In this document: positions 19,633-30,264 of the stretch, piece after piece
Layout: every line of letters begins with the position of its first letter
Numbering within the stretch: position 1 is the first letter of the stretch
Origin: Heligmosomoides polygyrus polygyrus
Taxonomy: Eukaryota; Nematoda; Chromadorea; Rhabditida; Heligmosomidae
Reading direction: 5' to 3'
NCBI GenBank assembly: GCA_947396885.1
Contig: OX377202.1
Coordinates: 6,262,001-6,326,000, forward strand
DNA: 64,000 nt
The notes under the pieces: generated by a model
Seen by the model: the letters and a program-made list of their open reading frames with translations, nothing else
Databases searched by the model: none
What the model was told of the DNA's origin: nothing
Program-made: the position numbers and the translations under genes

Positions 19633-22412
19633 CTGGGCTTCACTGGAAACATTTCGTCGTGTTCCAGGTAGCGGGCCCTTGTGATCATGATGCCGGCATC
19701 GTTGAATAGCTGCAAAGCAACAATAAAGGCTTCGTATCATCTTCACGTCGAAATTGACTTTTTTCGTTCTCTCAAATTCACCCCTTTTTGTTCGTTTTCT
19801 ACGCGAAGCGACTTTGCTTGGCAACATATTTCGTTTCTGATTCGCGCAATTTGCGATTGAGCCTTAACAATGGGGTAAAAATATTTGCCCTCTCTGATGG
19901 CAGACAGTAAAAGCTCTTTGAACTTTCTGTGTTACAGACTGTTTGTCCCAGCTCTCAGTTCCACAAGTCGGCCAATGTGCTGAAGCTCTAAAATCTGCCG
20001 CCGGCCGTGGGCTGATGCGGCTAACCTTACTTGCTTATGCGCTGCCTTTATTTGAAAAGCTCCTAGAAAAAACTCTTCTGTTGACCTTAGCTACAATAAC
20101 ATCAGCAGGGCCCGGATTCATGAACGCGGCCGAAGGTAAATCCTACCCCGGTTTACCTCGACGGCCACTTACCCGCCACTTTCGGAGTACTGACTACCTC
20201 TGGTTCCGTCTCATGACCGCCAAAGCAAGGGTTTTGCTCCGCTGCCAGTGAAAGGCTGCATTGGGTCAGAAATTAGCAGCGGAGCAAAGCCCTTGCAAAA
20301 CTCCGACGCGCTGGCGAGGTAGCATTTACCTCGAAACTTACCTCTGGTTTTCCCCGCCGCGCGTTCATGAATTCCGCGTAAAGGGGAGTGGCAGTAGGTT
20401 TTGACTTACCTACCGGTAAGTCGTTCATGAATCCGGGCCTCTCTGCCCCAAATAATACCATATTCCGTTCTTCTTGCTTTTTTCTTTATTTTGTTTTTAA
20501 GGTTATTCTTCTCCCGGTTTTGACTGGTCCACTTCAAACGATCATAACTTTCTTCATACTCACCGGATTCGGTCGACTTAAGCACCATTCGAATCAGCAC
20601 CTTTTTCCAAAGCGTTAGTAGCTGACTAATTCCATCAGCGAAAAAACTGGGTAGTCGAGATGCGACAAATTCTAGAAAGGATGTTCTGAAAGTGCTTAAA
20701 AAGTGGCAGTCGGTTGTCGCAAGGTCTGTTGAGTATGGCGGGTGAAGCAGAACTTCTAGTTTGTTCAACTTTCGCATGGTGACTTGCGAATAGTGTGGGC
20801 GGGTGTTGTCGCTCAGAGGAATGGGACCTCTTCTGTTGACCTGTGCCAGCCGCAGCTCAGGAAGAAATCGACGAGATGTACCGCAGATTGCGTGATCTGA
20901 AGCCGGCACAGGTCGATAGAAGAGGTCTCATTCTTCTGTACGACAACGCCCACCCCACACTTTTCGCAAATCACCATATGAAAATTAACCGAACTAGGAG
21001 TTGAAGTTCTGCCTCACCCGTCATACTCATCATCAGACCTTGCACCAACCGACTACCACCTTTTCAAGCACTTTCGGAACTTCCTCGCTGGTAGAACCCT
21101 CCCAAATCAGTACCTCACAAAAACAGCTTTTCCAGAATTTGTCGCATCTCCACCACCCAGTTTTTTTGTTGCGCTGATGGAACTAGAAAAGAAGAAGTGG
21201 TTAGAGAAAGTGTGCTGATTCCAATGGTGCTTATTTTGACTGAATATGGTTAGTATGAAGAAAGTTGGATCGTTTGAAGTGAATCAATCAAAACTGCCAG
21301 AATTTTCCGGCCAACCTAATATAAAGAAAAGGAAAGGGCATCTGCGACTCCACAGATGCCCTAGCCCTGACCATGCGCTACATTGAAGGGCGTACAGCAT
21401 TCGATGTAGCAGCGTAGACCTTCTAAACACGTTCACATACCTTATCGACCAACTCATCCAGTTTCCTCTCGGCATCTTCTCCGTTGTACACTATGTGTTT
21501 CATGGGACTGAGTTCGAATCCTTGCAAACCAAACTTCGTGCCCTAAAACAGTCAATTTGAAATCATGCCGGGGGATAGGGATTGTGTACAATGCACAACT
21601 GAAACGTTTCTGAACCCCTTGCTCCCTTTTTTATCGGAAAGCTGAAGTATTGATTCCCTACGCTTTATAGAGAGCTCTAAATAACCGGGAAAGTATCTGA
21701 AACCACGTGTCAGCCCCATCAACACGTCATGGTCGTTCGTCTGCACATACGGCGCAGTCGTCGGGACAATGACGCTTTTTGTAGGCAACTGCCGTTTCAC
21801 GAGGTGCACTGAATGCCACTTAAACAGCACCTGAAAACCAGCTTCCAGTCCTCGATGCACGGCCACGGCGAGTCGTTGAACCCGATGAACCCGATCCGGC
21901 TGCTCGTCGATTATCCGAAGTCCCTCGCTGGCTGCAGTGGCCAGAAGCGGTGGCAGTGAGGCAGAGAAGCAGTACCCGAGGCCTGAAATGGTAATCGGTC
22001 AGCTCGAGCAGCGATTCTTCTACTCAGAATTCCCAACAACACAGCTGAAGCTATCATAAGCATATTCTTCCACGCAAATATTACTACTTGACAGCATGTT
22101 ACAGTAGACACTCATAAGAACACGAAAAGAACATCATCAGCTGTCCACTGTGGCCCTTTTTCCCGCCTCTGAAACCTGATCGAGAGCCGAAATGTCAAAC
22201 TCAGTTGAGATTTGAACGCGTTCAGTGATGCCAGAGGAATCCAAGGCAGCCCGCAATAAGTAGCTGAATGAGACACTCACCGGAAAGTCGTTGGTGACCA
22301 ACGACATAGGATCGCCCGACACAGAAGCCTCCCGTTGACGCCATCGCATTCTCCAGCGAGGCCATTATCATGTCCACATCGACTATCGGCACGCCAAAGT
22401 GTTCGGTCACTC
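19633..22412 (-). CDS. sptl-1: Serine palmitoyltransferase subunit 1, four middle-to-C-terminal exons
   Basis: Non-catalytic LCB1-type subunit of the ER enzyme that condenses serine with palmitoyl-CoA, the first step of sphingolipid synthesis. Exons on the - strand: 22281-22412, 21831-21982, 21441-21542 and 19633-19709. The first has [25 protein letters not shown] and HQRLSG. The second has [16 protein letters not shown] and [14 protein letters not shown]. The third has [13 protein letters not shown] and KLDELVDK. The fourth has [19 protein letters not shown] and FPVKP. All junctions keep phase (1, 0, 0, then 2). These segments match the order and wording of SPTLC1 proteins. N-terminal exons (above 22412) and the final exon (below 19633) were not found, so neither end of the gene is defined here. 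A 1.7-kb intron holds a mariner palindrome and a MITE. Confidence 0.92.
20108..20439. mobile_element. GATTCATGAACG MITE in sptl-1 intron
   Basis: Ends GGGCCCGGATTCATGAACG and CGTTCATGAATCCGGGCC are almost perfect inverted repeats over about 19 bp. The interior has inverted GTAAATCCTACC / GGTAGGTAAG-like and GCAAGGGTTTTGCTCCGC / GCGGAGCAAAGCCCTTGC segments. A longer relative of the GATTCATCAACG family. Confidence 0.8.
20455..21320. mobile_element. Head-to-head pair of mariner 3' halves
   Basis: The - strand (20500-20909) encodes a mariner catalytic segment ([26 protein letters not shown]). From about 20900 the + strand encodes the same region in decayed form ([16 protein letters not shown] in broken frames). 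The outer parts, near 20517-20580 and 21240-21300, are inverted copies (CTTCAAACGATCATAACTTT against AAAGTTGGATCGTTTGAAG). The right end is ...GGCCAACCTAA, a mariner terminus. The whole lies in the sptl-1 intron. Confidence 0.75.
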
Positions 22413-22562
22413 CTGCAATTGGACAGACACTAATGAGCTGTTGATCTGTGAGGAATGGTAGTTTTAAAAAAGATCAGCATTCATTCAGCATTCAAAATAG
22501 CTTCACTAAGAAGCTCATGATGAGGTGATTCTCAGAACTTCATTTACAAGGGAATCGGAATC

Positions 22563-24013
22563 GTCTGAAGCGTATGTCTGAACGGGGAAAGCGAGTCATA
22601 TAGAGAGAATCCTCATCCCTCAGTTGGTTTGAAAATGGGTTTATTTTTTGCCAAATCGTTAAACCCAAGGAGTAGGGGATCGTTGAAATCACAATGGAAT
22701 ACGGCGCAGCACGCGTTTCAGGGTCTTGTACGCCCGCGATGCGTCTGCAGCCAGTGGCACGGAGCGTAGGTGGGTAGAGGGTTGATTCAGGCGAGAGAGG
22801 TCAGGGGTTTGGTTCCTCTGCGCTGCTGCATTTTTGCATTTCAACTGACTGATTGAGATTTGGGGATTCTGACGTCTATACCATTTTCAGAAGTTTTCTG
22901 CGCATTCTTTCAGCTGTACGCTGTGGTATTCAACATGGTGATAAATGTTCAGCACCAGTGATACACAGGTACAAAGTGCCTGTGTAGTGAATCGCGGCGT
23001 CTTCCTCCATGGTTATGAGCACGCAACCGAAATCTAATTGAAGACGTACTCTTTCCTTCGAAACAAGAGTTCCACCCGAAGACGTTATCATATGCCCACT
23101 GCTTGCTTTCCTCTCCACGTCCATTAGTTCACCTTGCGGATCCCAATCTTCCTCTTCTCCTTCCACCACTTCCAGCTGTTCGTCCTCGTCAACTTCAAGT
23201 TGACGTGCTTCGAAGTCCTTGAGTATGCTGGCCATCCTTTCGACCAGCTTAATCTCTTCTCTCGAAGATTCCTTGTCTGAAGGTGCGCCACACTTCAGCG
23301 TGAGCATGTGGATCACCACTCGACCGTAGGCGGACATTGTTGGTGTTAGGTTCTAGAAAACCTTCAGCAGACCTCTGATTTCCAGGTGACAGGCAGACGT
23401 GAGGGAAAGAGTGTATCGATGCCGTTTGGCTCAATATGCGGGATCCGCACACCTCGTTTCTCATTTGAACCACCTCCGACGTCACAACGTGGTCTCCTTT
23501 GAAAATCCGAGCAGGATGGTTTTTCCCGAGGCCTTTGGTCCATATGTGGAAACAAACTGTGAGAACCTGAAGCCTTTGTACGCTACCCGTAAGGTGCCCA
23601 GTGGTGCTCCATGCACTTTGTACCTGTGTATCACTGGTGTTGAACATTATCACGTTGAATACCACAGCTCGCCGCTGGAAAATTATGCAAAAAACCTCTA
23701 AAAATGGGGGTCCGTCAAATCTCAACCAATCATCTGAAATGTAAGAATGCAGCAGCGCAGAAGTACCGAACCCCCGACCTTCTTCGCATGAAGCAACGTC
23801 ACTATCCACTGCGCCCGGAGCCGCTGCCATCAGTCGATCGCGGGCATACGAGAGACCCATGCACTCGTGAGGCGCCGATTCCATTGTGTCTTCAAGGACC
23901 CTCTACACCTTGGGTTTAACGATCTGGCAAAAAACACACATTTCTATACTAATTGAGGGGTGGGGATTCTTCCTATGTGACTCGCTCTCCCCGTTCAGAC
24001 ATACGCTTCAGAC
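22563..24013. mobile_element. 1.45-kb palindrome with convergent tRNA-like units (c)
   Basis: Ends GTCTGAAGCGTATGTCTGAA and TTCAGACATACGCTTCAGAC are perfectly inverted, and arms of roughly 430 bp follow. Each arm has a tRNA-like stretch: + strand about 22759-22826 (TAGGTGGGTAGAGG and GGTTTGGTTCC) and - strand about 23755-23818 (GGGCGCAGTGGATAGTGACG and GGGGGTTCGG). Both point to the centre. The inner spacer has an open frame on the - strand (23337 to 22930) with an acidic segment (VDEDEQLEVVEGEEEDWD) that I cannot assign. Confidence 0.8.
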
Positions 24014-24107
24014 CCTTCGTTTGCTATCAGAAAGGGTCTGATGTCTGAACGGGGAGAGCAAGTTATATAAGCGTATCAGATCAGATTTCTAAACCTATTG
24101 TATTCTC

Positions 24108-24406
24108 GGGCGTGTGGAGCGCAGTCGGAGGAGGCGCCGGCTGTCACCTGCACCCGATACCAGGTTCCTGGTTCGGATTTCCCGCCCAGGCCAACCAACC
24201 CTTCCATCCCTTCGTGGTCGGTGAATTGGTACCAGACTTGTCTGGGAAGGATAAAGCGCTGACTTGTTCATCGGCTGACCACCGCAAGTCATTGTATGGC
24301 CAAATACGCATTAAAATCGCCTCCACGACGTCCCGTAGAAGTAGAATACGTGGCGCATCGCAAAGGGGATTAAATAACGCCGTCCTTTATCCTTTATCCT
24401 TATCCT
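24108..24406 (+). mobile_element. tRNA-headed SINE with 12-bp TSD
   Basis: The 299-bp insert is flanked by TATTGTATTCTC at 24096-24107 and 24407-24418. The head has the A-box-like GTGGAGCGCAGTCGG and the B-box-like GGTTCGGATTTCC. The body includes TGGTACCAGACTTGTCTGGG and ATTGTATGGCCAAATACGC. The tail is CCTTTATCCTTTATCCTTATCC. Confidence 0.92.
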
Positions 24407-24418
24407 TATTGTATTCTC

Positions 24419-24784
24419 AAGGAATTCAACCTGCTACTGGGAAAGTATAAAGATTTAAGGAGGCTCTCTGCTCAAGCCTTCTGGAAGTTTGTCAAAGGTT
24501 GAACATCAAACAGTACAAGAACTGTTTGGTGTGATTTATTACTTACTTAGCTAGTGTTCGGGTTGTCTTCTATAAGTTTGCCCTCATTGATGTTTTCTTA
24601 TAATTTCTAGGCTAGAAAGTTGTCTTTGTCTGTCTATGCCTTGAAAAAGACCCGTAGATCAAGATTTTAAACCTCATTCGGTTCAGTACTGAGATAGAAG
24701 CTTGACCTTCGGAAATGACATCTTCACCCAGTCCGATTTTAATTTTGCGGTAATCACTCATCACACTGACGAAAAACACATTCA
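24419..24784. other. No gene recognised
   Basis: Spacer between a SINE and the nested foldback. AT-rich with no supported coding frame. Confidence 0.4.
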
Positions 24785-24916
24785 ATTGCCTTCGTGTATT
24801 TCTTCATGTTCGACTGTCATGAAAGCTAGACATGTCTGAGTTGTTTCAATACTTCTGTGCCAATGAGGTCTGATATGAAGGAGTGTATTTATTTCGGTCT
24901 GATCTTGTGGCAATTT

Positions 24917-25197
24917 TATCGTCTTCAAATTCCTGAAAGAAGTTTGAAACCTAAGATCAAGCACTCATCTCGGCAAGGACTTAGGTTTCCAACTCAGCCG
25001 GCTTCAACGAATTCCCAACAGTGTAGCTCATATAGCTGAGCTTCTACTCAGTGCTGGTGGAACAACGATGAGTTCGGTTTCCTTCAGTGGCGTTCAACCT
25101 GACAATGCCCGTTGAAACTGGCTCTGTTGGAAACTCAAGTCTTTGCCGAGATGAGTGCCTGATTTTAGGTTTCGAACTTCTTTCAGGCCTTTGAAAA
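24917..25197. mobile_element. Hairpin MITE nested in the foldback
   Basis: AAATTCCTGAAAGAAGTTTG on the left is complementary to AACTTCTTTCAGGCCTTTG on the right, and the stem continues through CTCATCTCGGCAAGGACTTA. The host foldback arms lie on either side. Confidence 0.7.
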
Positions 25198-25374
25198 CGA
25201 CGAAATCGTTGAAAGCCGTGCCGACATATACCATTTTCATCTCGAATCGGACACTTTTCAAATCAAATTGGACACTTTTCACGTCAAACTGGACACTCTT
25301 CTAAGCTAACCTAGGGCCTTTCAAATCAATGAGAACTCTTCCAAATCGAAATGAGCTTCTTCTACATTAAAGTA

Positions 25375-26954
25375 CAGTGCGTTTCAAAAGTATGTAGCCA
25401 CCTTAAATTCAAAATTTTCTCGTTTCGCGTTCGTTTCTACGAACTGGCGTTAGCAGCATTGGATTCCCCGTAGACGAAAATAGCTAGATTGCTCTTTCCA
25501 GAAAAAAGCTTGGTCTCCGGCAAAAACTAGGCGTTTTTGAATTTTTTTGTTTGTTTCGAAAGTATGTAGCCACTCCAGAATATCGGGCACTTTTACACTC
25601 CTATTCAAATTTTGCGCTTTTTTTGGGGGGAAGTTTTTGTCATAAATAGCCAGCTTGACCTGTTCTTCAAAAATAACCACTATGCCAGTCCGTGGACGTG
25701 TCCTGATTATCGAGGAACAAGCTCAGATCCGAGCGCTGAAGGATGCTGGCTTGACAAACCGCGCCATTGCTCGTCAGCTCGGACGTCCGCAAGATGTGTC
25801 GACCACTTCCTTCGAAATCCCAATGGTTATCGGTCTGCACCTGTACCGGGTCGTCCGCGTGTGATCTCGAGCCAGAATCGTCGACGAATCAGCCGCATGG
25901 TGTCGAAGTCCAAATGGAGCGTCAACCAAGTTCGCGCTGAGACGGGTCTATCTGCATCAAGAACAACGATATGACGTTGTATTCGATCGAATGAACACAT
26001 CTGCAGACAGACCATGCAGAAAGCACCTCATCTCACGAACTTCCACAAGCAGGCGCGACTGGTGTTTGCCCGCAAAAACACGGCACGCAATGGGAAAATG
26101 TAGGAACTTTCTGGTTTCGTCGACGTCATGAATTTCACTCGCTTATTGCTTCAGGTCATCTTCGGTGACGACAAAAAATTTAATCTGGATGGTCCCGATG
26201 GTTACCGGTATTACTAGAGAGATCTACGACAGGCTCCCATCACCTTCCCTCGACGGAACTTCGGAGGCGGGGCTCTGATGACATGGGCAGGCTTCTGCAG
26301 TAGGGGGAAGCTAAAGCTCAGATTCCCATCATGTCGTATGGACAGTCTAGGGTATCAAGCCATACTGGAGTCCAGCCTGCTGCCCTTCCTAACGGGGAGA
26401 AAACAACAGACACATGTTCTGCAGCAGTACAACGCAGCAGTTCATGTGTCCAAATCGACCACAGACTGGCTCCAACGTAATCGACTCTGGACAATGGAAT
26501 GGCCAGCTTGTTCACCTGACCACAACCCAATGGGGAACATGTGAAGTATCTTGGTCCGGCAGGTCTACTTGAATAACAGGCAGTTCAACAATGTTGGGGA
26601 GCTGAAAACCGTTAATTTGACTGCTTGGGACAACATCGGTGACGAAGTGATCCAATAACTTGTTAGTAGCATGCGTAGTGGGGTATTTGATGTAATAAGA
26701 AATAATGGTGGTCCAATTGACTATTGATTTTTAATAAAAAATCGTATTTTTTGAGAGTGGCTACATACTCTTGAAACAAACAAAAAAATCAAAAACGCCT
26801 GGTTTTTGCCGGAGATCAAGCTTTTTTCTGGAAAGAGCAATCTAGCTATTTTCGTCTACGGGGAATCCAATGCTGCTAATGCCAGTTCGTAGAAACGAAC
26901 GCGAAACGAGAAAATTTTGAATTTAAGGTGGCTACATACTTTTGAAACGCACAA
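25375..26954 (+). mobile_element. Tc1-like element with IR/DR termini, 1580 bp
   Basis: TA flanks both ends (25373-25374, 26955-26956). Inverted repeats span about 210 bp. Each holds two directly repeated GTATGTAGCCAC-type binding-site-like motifs, one at the tip (25389, 26925) and one about 170 bp in (25560, 26758). This is the IR/DR plan known from Sleeping Beauty-like Tc1 elements. The outermost bases differ (CAGTGCG against TTGTGCG). Confidence 0.9.
25683..26657 (+). pseudogene. Tc1-like transposase, decayed
   Basis: The transposase begins MPVRGRVLIIEEQAQIRALK and NRAIARQLGRP, the first half of a paired-like DNA-binding domain. It shifts frame into FLRNPNGY, GRPRVISSQNRRRISRM and VNQVRAETGLSASRTTI, the second HTH. 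After a stop-containing stretch the catalytic core resumes with VIFGDDKKFNLDGPDGY (first Asp). A 54-bp GT...TTGCTTCAG segment just before it (about 26100-26153) looks like an intron. The second catalytic site reads QQYNA where the family has QQDNA. The third reads PDHNPMGNM where PDLNPIENL is usual, so both the second Asp and the terminal Glu are missing. The copy is clearly inactive. Confidence 0.88.
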
Positions 26955-27275
26955 TAGAGGCTCTCTAAAAATGTTGGAATAATTCTTTGTTGAAGAAAAA
27001 GTTTCGTATAACTTTCTTTGAAGTTTTAGTTTACTTCCCAATAAAAGAACACATAGTTTGCACTTTTACAAAAATTTTATTTTTCAGGAAAAACGACGAA
27101 TTAAAGCTTGTTTTGTAGAGCTGGAAGGCGGCCATTTTACAATACCAAAACAAAGATTGCGCCATTCCCCCTGATGAAACTTCGCGATTTTCATTCGATT
27201 GGTAACAAAATTTCTGACTGCATACAGTTTCACACATGCAAACGGTACAACACAAACAACTGTAAAAAACACACA

Positions 27276-29117
27276 TATCTTAACTTTCTTGCTGCATGTA
27301 TCCAGAAGTACAATCGTTTCTCAAGAAAACTCAAAAGAGAGCTGGCCCGCCTTAGCTTACGAAGAGAGGAAAGGATAGCTGATTCAAGGAATCCAAAAGC
27401 TTTTTATAACTTCGTTAACAGTAGGCTCAAGTCAAAAAACAACATTCTTTCCATATTCAAAGAGAACGGTGAACTTTGTAAATCCGATCTTGAAAAGGCA
27501 AACGTGTCTGCTTCATACTTCAAATCAGTTTACAAAAAACATCCGGATGTAGGCTACCATTGCCCAAAATTTACCTCTTCAAAATTAGATTTTCTTGATA
27601 TTAACAGTGAATTAGTTTACAGAACATTAACTAGCTTGCCTACTCGAAACTCCACCTCACCTGATGATATTCCATATATTTTTCTTAAAAAAGCCGCTGT
27701 GGGATTAACTCCAGTACTGACGCTTCTATTCAATTGGTTTCTACTTCATGGTGAGGTTCCTTCATTATGGAGAAAGAGTTTCGTTAAACCAGTATTTAAA
27801 AAGGGAGACAAAACTGACTTCAAAAACTACAGGCCCATTTGTCTTACCTCTTCAACTAGTAAAGTTCTCGAAAGAATTGCACGCGAACAGATCTATAATT
27901 ATATGAAAACAAATAATCTTATCACAAACTTTCAGCATGGTTTTCTTCAAAAGAGATCAACTGTTACAGCGCTCATTTCAACTATTCCTGCTTGGCAAAG
28001 GATAATGGATGCTAGAGGCTACATTACTGCATGTTATATTGATTACGCAAAAGCCTTTGACTCTATCAACCTGTGCCTTCTGCTTTCAAAACTACAGGCC
28101 TACGGCATTGAAGGGTGCCTTCTAAGGTTTTTGCAATCTTTTCTTACCGGGAGAACTCAAACGGTTATGGTAAACGATGCTGTTTCGAATAACTACGAAA
28201 CTTTGAGCGGGGTTCCTCAAGGAACATGCTTGGGACCTTTAATGTTTCTGCTCTACATCAATGATTTGCCTAATTGCCTTCCTCTCGAAGTATCGTGTTC
28301 CATATATGCTGACGATTCCAAAATCTATTCCATTAATAATCCAAATGCACTTCAGCAAGGTTTAGATGCTTTATACGCTTGGTCAACGAAGTGGATGCTT
28401 GACATCTCACACGAAAAAACTTTAGTTATGTGCATCGGGAGCTCTCACCCAAGAGATCTTTCGTTTTTCTTAGGAAATGAAACTTTGAGGAACACAAAAT
28501 TTGTGAGAGACCTGGGCATCAAATACTCCGATTCGCTGTGTTTCGAAGACTATATTGATGAAACAATAACAACGGCATACAGAAGATCCAACTTCATTTT
28601 GCGAGCATTTCAAACTCACAGTATGTCTACCCTATTCAAACTTTTTTCCACGTATGTAAGGCCGCTTTTGGAATACTGTACACCACTGTGGTCACCTGTT
28701 AAGATCGTCCACAAAGAAAAAATCGAAAAAGTGCAGAAAAAATTCACGAACGCAATTTTCTCAAGAAACGGTTTGTATCATGTAAGCTATAAAGAAAGAC
28801 TTGCAACGCTTGGTGAAAACTCACTTAAGCTACGAAGAATTTTGTATGATCAAAATCTCGTATTCAAGATTTTCTCTGGCTGTTTAGATATTGATAAAAG
28901 AGAAATATTTAATTTCTTAGATTTTACTGATAGAACTAGAGGTCATCCGTTTCGCATATTCATAGGTCGAGTTCGCTCCCAACAGTTCTTTGGATCTTTT
29001 CTAGTACGAGCTGTAAGAACATGGAATAGCTTGCCTAACGCAATAGTTTCTTCATCAACCCCAGCTAACTTCAATCACAAACTTGAAGCACACCTCAAAC
29101 AAAGCGGATTTTTCTGA
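27276..29117 (+). CDS. LINE reverse transcriptase ORF, 5'-truncated
   Basis: An uninterrupted frame runs to the stop at 29115-29117. An upstream Met at 27108 is in frame, but the first ~55 residues derive from the host foldback, so this is not the true start. Motifs: KKGDKTDFKNYRPICLTSS, FQHGFLQKRSTVTAL, IDYAKAFDS, LSGVPQGTCLGPLMFLLYI and the catalytic YADD (Y at 28305). These are followed by VRDLGIKYSDSL and the C-terminal LFSTYVRPLLEYCTPLW and YKERLATLG regions. It belongs to the same broad CR1/Jockey group as the LINE at 8786 but to a clearly different family, judging from its divergent motifs and different 3' tail. Absence of the endonuclease makes autonomy unlikely. Confidence 0.82.
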   Translation, partial: YLNFLAACIQKYNRFSRKLKRELARLSLRREERIADSRNPKAFYNFVNSRLKSKNNILSIFKENGELCKSDLEKANVSASYFKSVYKKHPDVGYHCPKFTSSKLDFLDINSELVYRTLTSLPTRNSTSPDDIPYIFLKKAAVGLTPVLTLLFNWFLLHGEVPSLWRKSFVKPVFKKGDKTDFKNYRPICLTSSTSKVLERIAREQIYNYMKTNNLITNFQHGFLQKRSTVTALISTIPAWQRIMDARGYITACYIDYAKAFDSINLCLLLSKLQAYGIEGCLLRFLQSFLTGRTQTVMVNDAVSNNYETLSGVPQGTCLGPLMFLLYINDLPNCLPLEVSCSIYADDSKIYSINNPNALQQGLDALYAWSTKWMLDISHEKTLVMCIGSSHPRDLSFFLGNETLRNTKFVRDLGIKYSDSLCFEDYIDETITTAYRRSNFILRAFQTHSMSTLFKLFSTYVRPLLEYCTPLWSPVKIVHKEKIEKVQKKFTNAIFSRNGLYHVSYKERLATLGENSLKLRRILYDQNLVFKIFSGCLDIDKREIFNFLDFTDRTRGHPFRIFIGRVRSQQFFGSFLVRAVRTWNSLPNAIVSSSTPANFNHKLEAHLKQSGFF

Positions 29118-29621
29118 TGTTTCTTTTCCCTAAATCTCAGATAGCAAATCAGTTTCTATATCTTGAGATAGACCGGTAGAATGAAGATTTCCCTTAAAAA
29201 TAACTTTTTACTTACATTAGACTGCGCTTAACTTTTTTTTGATAAACTATTGTGCAAGTTTCGGCTATTTGATATCAATACTTGTAAAAAATAGTTGCCA
29301 CTACCAAATTCAATAAGACACTCAAAAAACTCAATATTTTGATAGAGTACAAGTACCTTTTTCAGTGAATGAACAGCTTGAATAAAAGCACTTTTCGCGT
29401 CTCGATTCAATTCATCGAAGAAACCATTTTTCGCAGATCTCCAAAAAGCAACCTTCCTTGCAATTTTTTAGTGCTCAACTGTTTTCACATCTCTTTCGAA
29501 ACAATAATTTTCCTCCACTTTTGCTGGTCTTTTGAAAGCCAATTTTTGCTGTGTTCTTTTGTGATAAACGGATCTTGTAATACTTTTGGCTCAATAAATA
29601 TTGTATTGTATTGTATTGTAT
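27276..29621 (+). mobile_element. CR1-like LINE, 5'-truncated, with (TTGTA)n tail
   Basis: Host-foldback sequence ends with AAAAAACACAC at about 27275 and resumes with GTAAGCAGC at 29622. The 3' end is AATAAATA followed by four TTGTA repeats, and a short 3' microsatellite is typical of CR1-like elements. No endonuclease domain is present. Confidence 0.85.
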
Positions 29622-30116
29622 GTAAGCAGCATTTACACTGTCAATCAGATAAACATTGCGACTTGCTTTCCGAGTGCACTGTGCGATCAAGTCTTTTAAT
29701 GCACCACATGATTGCTGCCGTGCTGCGCTTTAAAACAAAGTTTAAATTATAACTTTCCTCAAAAAAAAATTATAAAATTATTACACTCATTCGGGCAGCT
29801 GAAGTAAAAAACTTTCAAAAAAGTAGTTTAACCTGTAAGAAGCTCGTTTCGATTTGGAAGACGTCCAGTTTTGTTTCAGAGTTCATAGGCCAGCTTAGAG
29901 GAGTGTCCAATATGACATGAAAAGTGTCCAATTTGATTCGAAAAGTGTCCAATTCGACGTGGAAATGGTATAAATACGTTCCATCGATCTGGCACAGAAG
30001 TATTGAAACAACTCAGACGTGCCCAGGTTTCATGACAGTCGACATGAAGAATGACTCTGTGAATTCGCTTCATCAGCTTCTTTCATTTAAACACCCCACC
30101 ATCGAACCATATCTAT

Positions 30117-30264
30117 GGCCGGATTCATCAACGACTAACCCGTGGGTATAGGGGGTAGAGATACCCACGATGGAGCCTTTGTATCTTACCTTAACTCTAC
30201 CTGACCTATCTCTACTCCTTATGCCCCGCATTCCCACGTGTTTGATTGTTGATGAATCCGGTCC
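30117..30264. mobile_element. GATTCATCAACGAC MITE, distinct interior
   Basis: Ends GGCCGGATTCATCAACGA and TTGTTGATGAATCCGGTCC. The interior (GTGGGTATAGGGGGTAGAG against CTCTACTCCTTATGCC) differs from the other family members. Confidence 0.75.

Larger units (their letters stand above)
24785..30055. mobile_element. Foldback element hosting three younger insertions
   Basis: Arms can be matched from outside in: TCATGAAAGCTAGACATGTC at the left against GACGTGCCCAGGTTTCATGA at the right; CAAATTGGACACTTTTCACG against the GTGTCCAATTTGATTCG stretch; and TTGCGCCATTCC with GTAAGCAGCATTTACACT around the centre. Removing the hairpin (24917-25197), the Tc1-like element (25375-26954) and the LINE (27276-29621) leaves about 1.06 kb, similar to the relative at 42485-43435. 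Confidence 0.75.

Noticed and set aside
21552..21830. Open frame on the - strand following the sptl-1 exon at 21831
   Set aside because: A donor (CAG|GTGCTG) and the next exon at 21441-21542 restore the family sequence in phase; the open stretch does not resemble the protein and is read as intron.
22930..23337. 135-codon acidic open frame on the - strand
   Set aside because: It overlaps the palindrome arm and has no recognised domain; kept only as a remark.
23249..23884. 211-codon open frame on the - strand
   Set aside because: It runs along the arm of the 22563-24013 palindrome, including its tRNA-like unit, and shows no protein motif.
27108..27275. Apparent start and first ~55 residues of the second LINE ORF
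   Set aside because: This part matches the host foldback family (compare 63440-63600), so the in-frame Met is accidental.
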